A stretch of 64,000 nt of DNA, from positions 744,001 through 808,000 of the forward strand of contig NZ_JAHBAY010000001.1 of NCBI RefSeq assembly GCF_018499875.1. The letters run 5' to 3'. Origin of the DNA: Kineosporia corallincola (GTDB lineage Bacteria > Actinomycetota > Actinomycetes > Actinomycetales > Kineosporiaceae). The translations under genes were made by a program, and so were the position numbers. The notes beneath the pieces are model-generated. The model had not been told where the DNA came from and searched no databases. It saw only the letters and a list, made by a program, of their open reading frames with translations. Positions 50,240 to 59,335 of this stretch are shown here, piece after piece; within the stretch, counting starts at the first letter, position 1, and the number at the start of each line of letters is the position of its first letter.

Positions 50240-53092
50240 TCAGTTCCGTCGCTGGTGTCCCGGGGCCGCAGCGCGCAGCCGGGCGAGGAATTCCGGCGCC
50301 GTCATCGCCGCCCCGTAGACCAGCCCCTGGCCGATGTCGCAACCCAGACCGGCGAGCTGCCGGGCGGTCGGCACGTCCTCGATCCCCTCGGCGACCACCC
50401 GGGCCTGGAGGCCGTGGGCCATCGCGATGGTGTGCCGCACGATCGTCACGGTGTTCTCCCGGGCCAGGTCGGCCACGAACGCCCGGTCCAGCTTCACCTC
50501 GTCCACCGGCAGCTGACGCAGGTACGACAGTGACGAGTACCCGGTGCCGAAGTCGTCGATCGACACCGACACCCCGGCCTTGCGCCACCGGGCCAGCAGA
50601 CCTGCCGCCGCCTCCGGGTCGGTCAGCAGCGCCTGCTCGGTGATCTCCACCCGCAGCGCCGCGGCCGGCAGCGACTGCCGGTGCAGCGCCGCCCAGATCC
50701 GGCCCGGCAGTTCCTCGTCACGCAGGTCGTCGGCGGTCAGGTTGACACTGACCGGCACCCGGTGGCCGGCCTGCCACCACGACGCGCAGGCCTCCAGCGC
50801 CCGGTCCAGCACCAGCGTGGCCATCGGCCGGGCCAGCCCGGTGTGCTCGGCCAGCGGCAGGAAGGCGGCCGGTAGGAGCACCCCGTCGTGCGGATGCCGC
50901 CAGCGGGCCAGCGCCTCGGCCCCCACCACCTGCCCGGTCGCCAGGTCGACCTGGGGCTGCACGTGCACCTCGATGTCGCCGCGGGCCAGCGCCTGGCGTA
51001 GTTCACCGGTGCGACGCAGGCGCTCGCTGCCGTCGTCACCGAGCGGGTCGTAGAGCGCCTGACCGCTGCGGGCGCGCTGAGCCCGGTGCAGGGCCACGTC
51101 GGCGCGGCGCAGCAGATCACCGGGTGGCCCGTCGGCCGCGCCGGGCACCGCGCCGGGTGCGGGGCTGGTGGCGATGCCAATGCTCGCGGCCACGTGCAGC
51201 CGGGAGCCGCCGACGTCGAACGGCTCCCGCAGCGCGGCCTGAAGACTCTGCGCGATCGTGCTCGCCCGGGCCGCCCCGGCGCCGGGCAGCAGCACGGCGA
51301 ACTCGTCGCTGCCCAGCCGCGCGAGCATCTGCCCCGGCAGCAGGGCGGTGCGCAACCGGGCGCCCACCGCCGTCAGCAGCCGGTCGCCGCTGTCGTGGCC
51401 GAGGGCCTCGTTCACGTCCTTGAAGTTGTCCAGGTCGACCAGCAGCAGCCCGGTGCCCTGGCCGGCGGAACGGGGCAGGCCGGCCGCGCCGGAGTCGCCC
51501 CGGGAACGGTCGGCCAGAGCCTCGGCCAGGGCCCGGCGGTCAGCCAGCCCGGTCAGTGCGTCGGTGTGCGGCCGGGGCATCGCGCCCAGGCTGCGCCGCC
51601 GGTCGGACCGCAGCACCTCCCGGGTGCGAAACACCGCGACCACCAGGCAGACCAGAGCGAGGCCGGCCCCGATCCTGGGGGCCTGCGGCACCACCAGCGA
51701 CACCGCGACCAGCACCGCGCAACCGGCCACCACGATCGCGGCCGGGGCGTCGCCGCGGGCGCCGGGCAGTGGCGAGGGCAGCTCCCGGGTGCCGGTCAGG
51801 CGGGCGAGGCGGTTCCGGCCCGGTCCGGTGGCGACGGCGCCCCAGCCGACCGTGGCGTGTCCGGCCAGCGCGAGCAGACCGACCCAGGCCGGACCGCCGA
51901 AACCGGCGTCGAGCGCGGAGACCAGGGCCGGCACACCACTGACCCGGAAGCTCAGCAGATCGGCGACGGCGACCACGAGCAGTCCCACCGCCGGCCGGTG
52001 AAGCTGCGAGCGCAGGGGCCGGCTGGTCGCGGCCATCGTGGTCACGGCCAGCACGAACAGCACCACGTCGACCAGCAGCGGCAGCCAGGCGATCGAGGGC
52101 GGTGGTCCGGCCGTGCCGGTGCGGTTGGCCAGCGTGAGTTCCAGCGCGACCACGGCGAGGGCGGTGGCGCCGGTGACCACCACCACGGGATCCAGCCCGT
52201 CGCTGCGGGCCCAGCGCGGAGAGCGGCCGCGCAGCAGCAGAACCACCCCGCCCACCTGCCCGATCCGGCCGAGGGTGGTGACAGCCAGCACCAGCCGGTC
52301 GTGGTCCTGCCCGGACGTCGTCCACCAGGCCACGGCGACGGCGGTCGCGGCGTAGCTGGCGGCGAGCAGCCACCAGGCGCGGGACACGGCCGGCGTCGCC
52401 GGTGCGTCCCGGGCCGATCCGGTCAGCAGGAGCGCGGTGCACAGCAGCACGCACGGCACCGCCACGGCCAGCGCCGTGCGCGGGTCGGGCGGCGTCGCCG
52501 GGATCACCGCCACGGCCACCGCGAGCAGCATCGCCGTCTGGAGCAGCGGCACCACCCTCTGCGGCCGGACACCTGAGGACGACGAAACCTCCGACGAAAC
52601 CGCGTCGGGCGAGCGATCTTTCCCGTGCGGACGGACTCCGGGCGGGGCGGGAACGGGCTGGGCGGGAACGGGGGTGGCCGGAACGGGTGGGGCCGCAACG
52701 GAGGTGGGGCGGGAGGCGTCCGCACCGGGACAGGGGGTCCCCGCCACAGCACCTGACGGGAGATCCGCGAGCCCGGCCGCCGCGCGGGGAGCGGCCCCGA
52801 CGGGGTGCGCCCAGCCGGTCACCGTACCGGTGGGGAACCCCGCGCCTTCGGGCAGTTCGTTGCAATCGGTGACACCGTTGACAGTCGTCCGGCCGGGCGG
52901 GGAGGCGGGTGCCGACGGACGGGGGACCGGTGCGGCACCGGTGCGTCCCGGTGGCTCGCCGACCTCACCCAGAAGCCCGGGTATGTCGCCACGACCTGGG
53001 GTTTCAGGCGGCGGTGCAGGGTCTTCAGGCATGATGACCGGGCGGTTGCCGCCCGCTCCGATAGCGCCCATGCGAACAGTGTTGAGGCTCAC
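50240..53092 (-). CDS. Membrane-bound GGDEF-EAL protein (cyclic-di-GMP turnover)
   Basis: A 950-aa protein. Residues 1-180 are Pro/Ala-rich and disordered. About ten hydrophobic helices at 185-480 form an integral membrane sensor. The GGDEF domain at about 500-670 has RLGSDEFAVLL (GSDEF in place of GGDEF, still in the tolerated pattern). The EAL domain at 680-940 has GAEALARW, the ExLE-type loop ITEQALLTD and DDFGTGYSSL. It probably makes and/or degrades c-di-GMP in response to a membrane signal. The start is uncertain (GTG 53092, ATG 53071 or ATG 53032). Confidence 0.9.
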   Translation of the reverse strand: MSLNTVRMGAIGAGGNRPVIMPEDPAPPPETPGRGDIPGLLGEVGEPPGRTGAAPVPRPSAPASPPGRTTVNGVTDCNELPEGAGFPTGTVTGWAHPVGAAPRAAAGLADLPSGAVAGTPCPGADASRPTSVAAPPVPATPVPAQPVPAPPGVRPHGKDRSPDAVSSEVSSSSGVRPQRVVPLLQTAMLLAVAVAVIPATPPDPRTALAVAVPCVLLCTALLLTGSARDAPATPAVSRAWWLLAASYAATAVAVAWWTTSGQDHDRLVLAVTTLGRIGQVGGVVLLLRGRSPRWARSDGLDPVVVVTGATALAVVALELTLANRTGTAGPPPSIAWLPLLVDVVLFVLAVTTMAATSRPLRSQLHRPAVGLLVVAVADLLSFRVSGVPALVSALDAGFGGPAWVGLLALAGHATVGWGAVATGPGRNRLARLTGTRELPSPLPGARGDAPAAIVVAGCAVLVAVSLVVPQAPRIGAGLALVCLVVAVFRTREVLRSDRRRSLGAMPRPHTDALTGLADRRALAEALADRSRGDSGAAGLPRSAGQGTGLLLVDLDNFKDVNEALGHDSGDRLLTAVGARLRTALLPGQMLARLGSDEFAVLLPGAGAARASTIAQSLQAALREPFDVGGSRLHVAASIGIATSPAPGAVPGAADGPPGDLLRRADVALHRAQRARSGQALYDPLGDDGSERLRRTGELRQALARGDIEVHVQPQVDLATGQVVGAEALARWRHPHDGVLLPAAFLPLAEHTGLARPMATLVLDRALEACASWWQAGHRVPVSVNLTADDLRDEELPGRIWAALHRQSLPAAALRVEITEQALLTDPEAAAGLLARWRKAGVSVSIDDFGTGYSSLSYLRQLPVDEVKLDRAFVADLARENTVTIVRHTIAMAHGLQARVVAEGIEDVPTARQLAGLGCDIGQGLVYGAAMTAPEFLARLRAAAPGHQRRN

Positions 53093-53181
53093 AGCAGCCC
53101 CGGCAACCGAAACGGTTAGATGCCATCAATTCATGTCACTGTACCGATTCCGTGACAGAAAGTGACGGTGTCGCTCGGCGG

Positions 53182-53859
53182 TCAGGAGCGGGGCGTCCAG
53201 AGTGAGGGCCAGGCGACGCCCAGGTCCCTGGCCAGGTCGCGCACCAGCGGCAGTGACACCCCCACGACGCCGTGGAAGTCCCCCTCGATCCCGGTGACGA
53301 ACGGCCCGCCCAGGCCGTCCACGGTGAAGGCCCCGGCCACCGCGAGCGGCTCGCCGGTCGCCACGTAGGCCTCGATCTCGGCGTCGGTGACCTTGGCGAA
53401 GTACACCGTGGTCACCGAGACCGCCCCGAGCGTGCCCCCGGTGCCACCGTCCTCCTCGTCGCGCAGGTCGACCAGCCAGTGGCCGGTGCACAGCCGGCCG
53501 CTGCGTCCGCGCATGTCCTTCCAGCGCCGCACCGCGTCCGCGGCGTCGGCGGGCTTGCCCAGGGCGACCCCGTCCAGATCCAGCACCGAGTCGCAGCCGA
53601 GCACCAGGCCGGGCGCGGCCACGTCGTCGTCCTCGTCGCTGTCGAAGTACTCGCGCTGGACGGCCGAGGCCACGTCCTCGGCCTTCGCCCTGGCCAGCAG
53701 GAGCGAGACGTCTTCCGGGTCGGTGATCCCGGTGGCGGCCAGCACGGCCGGTTCGTCGACGGCCGAGACCCGCACGGTCGGCTCGATCCCGGCGGCGCGC
53801 AGGGTGGACAGCCGGGCCGGCGAGGCGGAGGCAAGGGTCAGGGACACATGGATACTCAC
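53182..53859 (-). CDS. maf: Maf-family nucleoside-triphosphate pyrophosphatase
   Basis: A 225-aa Maf/YceF-like house-cleaning pyrophosphatase for dTTP/UTP and modified nucleotides. LASASPARLSTLRAAGI, LVLGCDSVLDLDGVALGKP, MRGRSGRLCTGHWLVD and GGPFVTGIEGDFHGVVGVSLPL are family motifs. Two acidic or Gly-rich insertions (FDSDEDDDVAAPG and DEEDGGTGGT) make it longer than the usual 190-200 aa. The GTG at 53859 begins the conserved strand. The gene lies downstream of the acyl-CoA carboxylase beta and epsilon genes, a conserved actinobacterial order. Confidence 0.92.
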   Translation of the reverse strand: MSIHVSLTLASASPARLSTLRAAGIEPTVRVSAVDEPAVLAATGITDPEDVSLLLARAKAEDVASAVQREYFDSDEDDDVAAPGLVLGCDSVLDLDGVALGKPADAADAVRRWKDMRGRSGRLCTGHWLVDLRDEEDGGTGGTLGAVSVTTVYFAKVTDAEIEAYVATGEPLAVAGAFTVDGLGGPFVTGIEGDFHGVVGVSLPLVRDLARDLGVAWPSLWTPRS

Positions 53860-53880
53860 GGCCACAGTGAAGCAGTTGCT

Positions 53881-54039
53881 GAACCCCACCCTCCCCCAGC
53901 CCTGGCGGGCCGGGCGGTGCCCCCACCGGGAAGACGGACCGGGTCGGCCAAAGTGTGAGGTCGGGTGCGGCCGGAGTGCCCGCCGCGGCACGCGGACCCA
54001 CGGGACGAACCCACCCTCCCCAGCCCTGGCGGCCGGGTG
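53881..54039. repeat. Imperfect direct repeat in the maf-accE gap
   Basis: A G/C-rich block of about 35 bp (GAACCC-ACCCTCCCC-AGCCCTGGCGG-CCGGG core) occurs at about 53881-53917 and again at 54006-54039, differing by a few single-base indels. The rest of the 235-nt gap (53860-54094) has no coding signal. Confidence 0.6.
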
Positions 54040-54094
54040 GGGTCCTCACCGGTGAGGCGGGCGACCCGGACGTGAGGCCAGGTGCACCATCCGC

Positions 54095-54379
54095 TCACCG
54101 TGACCACCCCGAAGCCCGCCACACCCCCGCCCCGTGCGCAACCGGCCGCCGCACCAGGGCCGCCCGGTCGTTCCAGGCCGACCCCGATCCGACCCCACTC
54201 GATCCGACCTGACGGGAACCAGGCCCGCCAGAGCCGGAACCAGGCCCGCCAGAACCAGGGTCGGCCGACCCCGCAGCCCGCACGGCAGTCATCACCGCCA
54301 GGAGCGCGGCCAGTTCCTCCGGCGTAGGATTCCCGCGCACGACACGCAGTACCGGGCCGGCGGCGTCGTCCTCAAGCAT
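54095..54379 (-). CDS. accE: Acyl-CoA carboxylase epsilon subunit
   Basis: A 94-aa small regulatory subunit found only in actinobacterial acyl-CoA carboxylases. VLRVVRGNPTPEELAALLAV is the diagnostic N-terminal helix region. The middle is a Gly/Ser-rich linker, and the C-terminus shows the conserved W...R.P..HGAGVWRASG ending. It stabilises the alpha-beta holoenzyme. It begins 12 nt after the beta subunit gene. Confidence 0.92.
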   Translation of the reverse strand: MLEDDAAGPVLRVVRGNPTPEELAALLAVMTAVRAAGSADPGSGGPGSGSGGPGSRQVGSSGVGSGSAWNDRAALVRRPVAHGAGVWRASGWSR

Positions 54380-54391
54380 GAGAGCCCCCGC

Positions 54392-55975
54392 TCACAAAGG
54401 GATGTTGCCGTGCTTGCGCGGCAGCGCCTGATCCCGTTTGGTCCGCAGCGCGCGCAGCGCCCGGGCCACGTGCTCGCGGGTGCGGGCGGGCTGGATCACC
54501 GCGTCGACATAACCGCGCTCGGCCGCGATGTACGGGTTGGCCAGGGTGTCTTCGTAGTCGGTGACGAACGCCTGGCGGGCCGCCTCCACGTCGCCGCCCT
54601 CGTCCGCCACCTTCCGGAGTTCGTTGCGGTACAGGATGTTCACCGCCCCCTGCGCCCCCATCACCGCGATCTGCGCGGTCGGCCAGGCCAGGTTGACGTC
54701 GGCGCCGAGGTGCTTGGAGCCCATCACGTCGTACGCCCCGCCGTACGCCTTGCGGGTGATCAGCGTGACCAGCGGGACCGTGGCCTCGGCGTAGGCGTAC
54801 AGCAGCTTCGCCCCGCGCCGGATGATGCCGTTCCACTCCTGGTCGGTGCCGGGCAGGAAACCGGGCACGTCGACCAGGGTGAGCACCGGGACGTTGAAGG
54901 CGTCGCAGGTGCGCACGAACCGGGCCGCCTTCTCCGAGGCGTTGATGTCGAGGCACCCGGCGAACTGCATCGGCTGGTTGGCCACCACCCCCACCGGGCG
55001 GCCCTCCACCCGGCCGAACCCGACCAGGATGTTCGGCGCGAAAAGCGCCTGCACCTCCAGGAACTCGCCGTCGTCGAGGATGTGCTCGATCACCGTGTGC
55101 ATGTCGTACGGCTGGTTGGCGGAGTCCGGGACGAACGAGTCCAGCTCCTCGTCGAGCTCGAAATCCTCTGCGGCGAAACCAGTTTCCGGCGGATCGGAGA
55201 GATTGTTGTCGGGCAGGTACGACACCAGGGCGCGCACGTACTCCAGGGCGTCCTTCTCGTCGGCGCCCAGGTGATGGGCGTTGCCGGAGAGCGTGTTGTG
55301 GGTGCGGGCCCCGCCCAGCTCCTCGAACGTGACCTCTTCCCCGGTCACGGTTCTGATCACGTCCGGGCCGGTGATGAACATGTGCGAGGTCTGGTCGACC
55401 ATCACCACGAAGTCGGTCAGCGCCGGCCCGTACACGTGCCCGCCCGCGGCCGCGCCCATGATCAGCGATATCTGCGGGATCACCCCCGACGCCTTCACGT
55501 GCCGGGCGAAGATCTCGGCGTACAGGCCGAGCGACACCACACCCTCCTGGATGCGCGCGCCACCGCCCTCGTTGATGCCGATCAGCGGGACGCCGGTGCG
55601 GATCGCCAGATCCTGCACCTTGACGATCTTCTCGCCGTAGACCTCACCCAGCGAACCGCCGAAAACCGTGACGTCCTGGCTGAACACGCACACCTGGCGG
55701 CCGTCGATCGTGCCGTGGCCGGTGATCACGCCGTCGCCGTAGGGCCGGCGGGCGTCCACCCCGAACGCCGTCGAGCGGTGCCGGGCCAGGGCGTCCAGCT
55801 CCACGAACGACCCCGGGTCGAGCAGGGCCTCCAGCCGCTCCCGGGCCGTCTGCTTGCCCCGGGCGTGCTGCTTCTCCACCGCACGGGCCGATCCGGCGTG
55901 CACCGCCTCGTCCGTCCGGCGGTGGAAGTCGGCCAGCTTGCCGGCGGTGGTGTGGATGTTGGGCTCGGACGACAT
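54392..55975 (-). CDS. accD: Acyl-CoA carboxylase beta subunit (carboxyltransferase)
   Basis: A 527-aa carboxyltransferase (propionyl/acetyl-CoA type) transferring CO2 from biotin to acyl-Co[17 protein letters not shown], the crotonase-fold oxyanion loop [55 protein letters not shown] and [19 protein letters not shown] are all typical. ATG 55975 has GAGGAG 6 nt upstream; GTG 55978 precedes it. It is the first gene of accD-accE (and possibly maf), divergent from the biotin ligase. Confidence 0.96.
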   Translation of the reverse strand: MSSEPNIHTTAGKLADFHRRTDEAVHAGSARAVEKQHARGKQTARERLEALLDPGSFVELDALARHRSTAFGVDARRPYGDGVITGHGTIDGRQVCVFSQDVTVFGGSLGEVYGEKIVKVQDLAIRTGVPLIGINEGGGARIQEGVVSLGLYAEIFARHVKASGVIPQISLIMGAAAGGHVYGPALTDFVVMVDQTSHMFITGPDVIRTVTGEEVTFEELGGARTHNTLSGNAHHLGADEKDALEYVRALVSYLPDNNLSDPPETGFAAEDFELDEELDSFVPDSANQPYDMHTVIEHILDDGEFLEVQALFAPNILVGFGRVEGRPVGVVANQPMQFAGCLDINASEKAARFVRTCDAFNVPVLTLVDVPGFLPGTDQEWNGIIRRGAKLLYAYAEATVPLVTLITRKAYGGAYDVMGSKHLGADVNLAWPTAQIAVMGAQGAVNILYRNELRKVADEGGDVEAARQAFVTDYEDTLANPYIAAERGYVDAVIQPARTREHVARALRALRTKRDQALPRKHGNIPL

Positions 55976-56074
55976 CACGCACTCCTCGCAGGCAGGCGGT
56001 GCTCTCGGTGGCCGACTTTAGTCTCTGCGAACACGTCACAGCGGGGCCGGATCGGGACGCAGATCACATCGGCC

Positions 56075-56080
56075 TATCCT
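56075..56080 (+). promoter_or_regulatory. -10 box for biotin ligase, probably leaderless
   Basis: TATCCT lies 6 nt before ATG 56087 with no Shine-Dalgarno sequence. Confidence 0.45.
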
Positions 56081-56086
56081 GGCGGC

Positions 56087-56962
56087 ATGTCGTCAGGACC
56101 ATGGACCGATCTGGAGCGCCCCCCACTGCGTCAGGCCGCCCTGCGCAGCGCTCTCGCCGTCGGCGCGGACACCTGGCGCACGATCGACGTGGTCGCGGAG
56201 ACCGCCTCCACCAACGCCGACCTGGTCGCCCGGGCCCAGGCCGGCGAGGAGGCCGGGGCCGTGCTGATCGCCGACAGCCAGAACGGCGGACGCGGTCGGC
56301 TGGGGCGTGCCTGGACCGTCCCGCCACGCTCCGCGCTCACCTTCTCGGTGCTCCTGCGCCCGGCCGCCCCGGTCGAGACCTGGGGCTGGCTCAGCCTCGT
56401 CGCGGGGGTGGCCGTCACCGACGCGCTGGTCCGGGTCTGCGGTCTTCCGGCGTCCCTCAAATGGCCCAACGACGTGCTGGTACCCGCCACCGGGCCGGCC
56501 CCCGCCGACTACGCGGGCGGCCGGCTGAAGATCGCGGGCATCCTGGCCGAGGCGAGCGGCCCGGCGGTGGTGATCGGGATCGGCCTCAACGTCACCCAGG
56601 ACGCCTCCGAGCTGCCGGTGCCCACCGCCACCTCGCTGCGCCTGGCCGGCTCCGCCACCACCGACCGCGACACCGTGCTGCGGGCCGTCCTGCGTGCCCT
56701 CGCGCGCCGTCTCGGCGAGTTCGAAAGAGCAGTCACCACCGGGGACGGCGCGGGCCGCTCCGGTGTGGCCGCCGCCTACCGCGAGCGTTGCTCCACGATC
56801 GGGGCCACCGTGCGGGCCGAACTGCCCGGCGGCATCAGCCGCGTCGGGCTGGCCGACGGGGTGGACGACGACGGCCGGCTGCTGCTGCGGCTGCCCGGCG
56901 GTTCCACCCAGGCGCTCGCGGCAGCAGACGTTGTTCATGTTCGCAACCCGGAAACGGCATGA
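56087..56962 (+). CDS. birA: Biotin-[acetyl-CoA-carboxylase] ligase
   Basis: A 291-aa enzyme attaching biotin to Lys558 of the carboxylase alpha subunit. It shows ETASTNADLVARA, the biotinoyl-AMP loop SQNGGRGRLGRAWTVPP, KWPNDVLV, KIAGILAEA and VIGIGLNV, plus the C-terminal SH3-like domain. There is no N-terminal winged-helix, so it is a non-repressor type. The start is ATG 56087; the far longer open frame 5' of it is a shadow of accD. It is divergent from accD, and the PH-domain protein starts 7 nt after its end. Confidence 0.95.
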   Translation: MSSGPWTDLERPPLRQAALRSALAVGADTWRTIDVVAETASTNADLVARAQAGEEAGAVLIADSQNGGRGRLGRAWTVPPRSALTFSVLLRPAAPVETWGWLSLVAGVAVTDALVRVCGLPASLKWPNDVLVPATGPAPADYAGGRLKIAGILAEASGPAVVIGIGLNVTQDASELPVPTATSLRLAGSATTDRDTVLRAVLRALARRLGEFERAVTTGDGAGRSGVAAAYRERCSTIGATVRAELPGGISRVGLADGVDDDGRLLLRLPGGSTQALAAADVVHVRNPETA

Positions 56963-56969
56963 TCTGGGC

Positions 56970-57557
56970 ATGGGCTTCCCTACGCGTCTGCTGGCGGACG
57001 ACGAACAACTCGTTCTGGTTCTGCGTCGTCACATCAAGGTGATCGCCTGGCCGATCCTTCTGTTCATCCTGCTCCTCGCCCTGATCGGGGCGTCCTTCCT
57101 GCTGGGCCAGCCCGTCGTCACGATGATCGCGGCCGGGGTCGGCCTGCTGATCGCCCTGAAGTGGGTGCTGTGGCCGATCGTGGTCTGGTGGAACCAGACC
57201 TACGTGATCACCACCAAGCGGCTGATCCTGCGGGAGGGCGTGTTCAACCGGTCGGGGCACGACATGCCGCTGTCCCGCCTCAACGACGTCTCGTTCGAGC
57301 ACAGCCTGATCGAGCGCATGCTCGGCTGCGGCAGCCTCAAGGTCGAGAACGCCGGCGAGAACGGCCAGCTCCTGCTCACCGACATCCCGAAGGTCGAGAT
57401 CGTGCAGCGCACCCTCTACGAACTGTCCGACGACCTGCGCGGCGTCGAGGGCCGGCCGCTCGACCCGGCCCTGGCGCGCTCGCTCGACGACGCGTTCGAC
57501 GAGGAGTACCGCGGTCCCGAGGCCTCCGACACCCCTGAGGATCACGGACGCAAGTGA
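56970..57557 (+). CDS. Bacterial PH-domain (bPH2/YdbS-like) membrane protein
   Basis: A 195-aa protein. A short basic N-terminus is followed by two membrane helices (about 24-45 and 50-72) and a bacterial PH-like domain with NQTYVITTKRLILREGVFNRSGHDMPLSRLNDVSFEHSL, the usual opening strands. The C-terminus is acidic. The function is unknown; such proteins are membrane-associated. It overlaps the cyclase gene by GTGA and lies 7 nt after birA. Confidence 0.88.
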   Translation: MGFPTRLLADDEQLVLVLRRHIKVIAWPILLFILLLALIGASFLLGQPVVTMIAAGVGLLIALKWVLWPIVVWWNQTYVITTKRLILREGVFNRSGHDMPLSRLNDVSFEHSLIERMLGCGSLKVENAGENGQLLLTDIPKVEIVQRTLYELSDDLRGVEGRPLDPALARSLDDAFDEEYRGPEASDTPEDHGRK

Positions 57558-58531
57558 GCGAACGCGACGAGTTCACCTCCCACCTCCTCGGCGGCCCCTG
57601 GACCATGGGCCGCCGGGAGGTGGCCCGGCGCGTCGGGGTCTCCCGGCTCTCGGCGCGCAAGCTGTGGCGGGCGCTCGGTTTTCCCGGTGTCGACGACGAG
57701 GAGGTCGTGTTCAACGACACCGACCGCAAGGCCCTCGACCAGGTCGTCGGCATGGTGCGGCGCGACCTGATCGACGAGGAGACGGCGATCGCCTGCGCCC
57801 GCGCCCTGGGCCAGACCACCGACCGGCTGGTGTCGTGGCAGGTGGAGGCACTGCTGGAATACCTGGCCAGCCGTAGCCCCGGCGGTGCCCCGGAAGATCC
57901 GCTGAAACTCATCGAGCAGCTCACCCCCGAGCTGGAGGAGCTGCTCGTCTACTCGTTCCGGCGTCAGCTGGCCGCCACGATCAGCCGTCTCGACGCCTCG
58001 TCCGGGCGGCCGGCCGCCGAGGTCACGGTGTGCTTCGCCGACCTGGTGGCCTACACCCGGCTGTCCCGCCGCCTGCCCCGCCGCGACCTGTCCCGGCTGG
58101 TGCAGCGGTTCGAGGGACTGGCGTCCGACGTGGTCACCGCGGGCGGTGGCCGGGTGATCAAGACGGTGGGCGACGAGGTGCTGTTCATCGCGCCGGAGGC
58201 GATGACGGGCGCGCTGATCGCCCTGTCCATCTCGGCGCGGATGGCCGACGACGACCTGGTGCCCGACGTGCGGGTGGGCATGGTGCACGGCCCGGTGCTG
58301 CGCAGTCTGGGCGACGTGTACGGCACCACCGTCAACCTGGCCAGCCGCCTCACGTCGCTGGCCGAGCCGGGCACGGTGATCACCGACCCGGGCACGGCCC
58401 GGGCCTTGCAGGGACACCCGGGGATCGAGCTGGTGGCGCAGCGGCCCCGCCTGGTGCGTGGCTTCGGTCAGGTGCAGCCGCTGCTGGTGGCGCCGATGGG
58501 GATCAACGACCAGCTGATCACGGTTGATTAG
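57554..58531 (+). CDS. cya: Class III adenylate cyclase
   Basis: A 325-aa soluble cyclase. Residues 1-150 are a helical regulatory domain opening with a helix-turn-helix-like REVARRVGVSRLSARKL stretch. The catalytic domain (155-315) has the two metal Asp (CFADL Asp163; KTVGDE Asp207), the adenine-specifying Lys203 and Asp254, and transition-state residues in VNLASRLTS (Asn261, Arg265). All catalytic positions are present, pointing to an active ATP-specific enzyme. Its place after biotin ligase and the acyl-CoA carboxylase genes is conserved in streptomycetes. The start overlaps the PH-domain gene. Confidence 0.93.
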   Translation: MSERDEFTSHLLGGPWTMGRREVARRVGVSRLSARKLWRALGFPGVDDEEVVFNDTDRKALDQVVGMVRRDLIDEETAIACARALGQTTDRLVSWQVEALLEYLASRSPGGAPEDPLKLIEQLTPELEELLVYSFRRQLAATISRLDASSGRPAAEVTVCFADLVAYTRLSRRLPRRDLSRLVQRFEGLASDVVTAGGGRVIKTVGDEVLFIAPEAMTGALIALSISARMADDDLVPDVRVGMVHGPVLRSLGDVYGTTVNLASRLTSLAEPGTVITDPGTARALQGHPGIELVAQRPRLVRGFGQVQPLLVAPMGINDQLITVD

Positions 58532-58552
58532 GGACGACGAGACACCCCTGCC

Positions 58553-59179
58553 TCACGAGCGCGAGGGGCTCTCCCGCCGGGACAGGTCCAGGCCGGGCCG
58601 GTGGGCCGCGGTCTCCGGACGGTGCGGGTGGTCGTGGTGCTCGGCGTGCTCGGCCAGGTCTTCGGCGATCGCCTCGGGGGTGCCGGGCGGGGTCGGTTCG
58701 CCGTTCACCGGTTCGTGGTCGTGGGTGAACACGAACGTGCGGTAGGCCCAGAACCGGAAGAGCGTGCCCAGGCCCAGCCCGATCACGTTGCCGGAGATGT
58801 TGTCGGCCAGCGGCGAGTCCAGGTCGAGGATGTACCGGGAGAAGCCCAGGCAGGCCAGCGAGATCGCCAGCCCGGCCGCGTTCATCACACCGAACAGCAC
58901 GAACTCACGCCGCACGGACGCGCGGCGGCGGTGCCGGAAGGTCCAGTAGCGGTTGCCCACCCAGGCCACGACGGTGGCGACCAGCACGGAGACGGTCTTG
59001 GCGGTGAGCGGCTTGTGATCGAGGCCGAGCTGCTCGCCGACCGCGCTGTGCAGCAGCAGGTTGAACACGCCGGTGTCGACCACGAAGGCGATGCCGCCGA
59101 CCGCGCCGAACTTCACCACCTCGCGATACAGCAGATCGACTGATCTGCGCAGGCGGGAGAACAACGTATCGGCAGCCAC
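58553..59179 (-). CDS. GtrA-family membrane protein
   Basis: A 208-aa protein with four membrane helices in the GtrA pattern: FGAVGGIAFVVDTGVFNLLL; VLVATVVAWVGNRYWTF with the conserved NRYWTFR; FGVMNAAGLAISLACL; and the last reading GLGLGTLFRFWAYRTFVF. The cytoplasmic tail is His/Glu/Pro-rich. Members help flip or modify polyprenyl-linked sugars for cell-wall glycans. GTG start at 59179. It is convergent with the cyclase and divergent from purK. Confidence 0.9.
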   Translation of the reverse strand: MAADTLFSRLRRSVDLLYREVVKFGAVGGIAFVVDTGVFNLLLHSAVGEQLGLDHKPLTAKTVSVLVATVVAWVGNRYWTFRHRRRASVRREFVLFGVMNAAGLAISLACLGFSRYILDLDSPLADNISGNVIGLGLGTLFRFWAYRTFVFTHDHEPVNGEPTPPGTPEAIAEDLAEHAEHHDHPHRPETAAHRPGLDLSRRESPSRS

Positions 59180-59323
59180 CGGCCTAACAGTGCCACGCGA
59201 ACCTGAGGATCGCTAAGCCGAGAAGTCTCGCCGCCCACCCGCGATGCTGTGGAACTTTCCCGTGATCATGCCCGGTTCACGCCTCTCGCCTCGTGGGATG
59301 CAGGTGCAGGTCGCGTGCATCGT

Positions 59324-59329
59324 TACGCT
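59324..59329 (+). promoter_or_regulatory. -10 box for purK-purE, probably leaderless
   Basis: TACGCT lies 6 nt before GTG 59336. Confidence 0.4.
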
Positions 59330-59335
59330 GCCGCC

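Noticed and set aside
54134-56962. A 942-aa plus-strand frame running into birA
   Set aside because: Everything before ATG 56087 is antisense to accE and accD and has no protein features.
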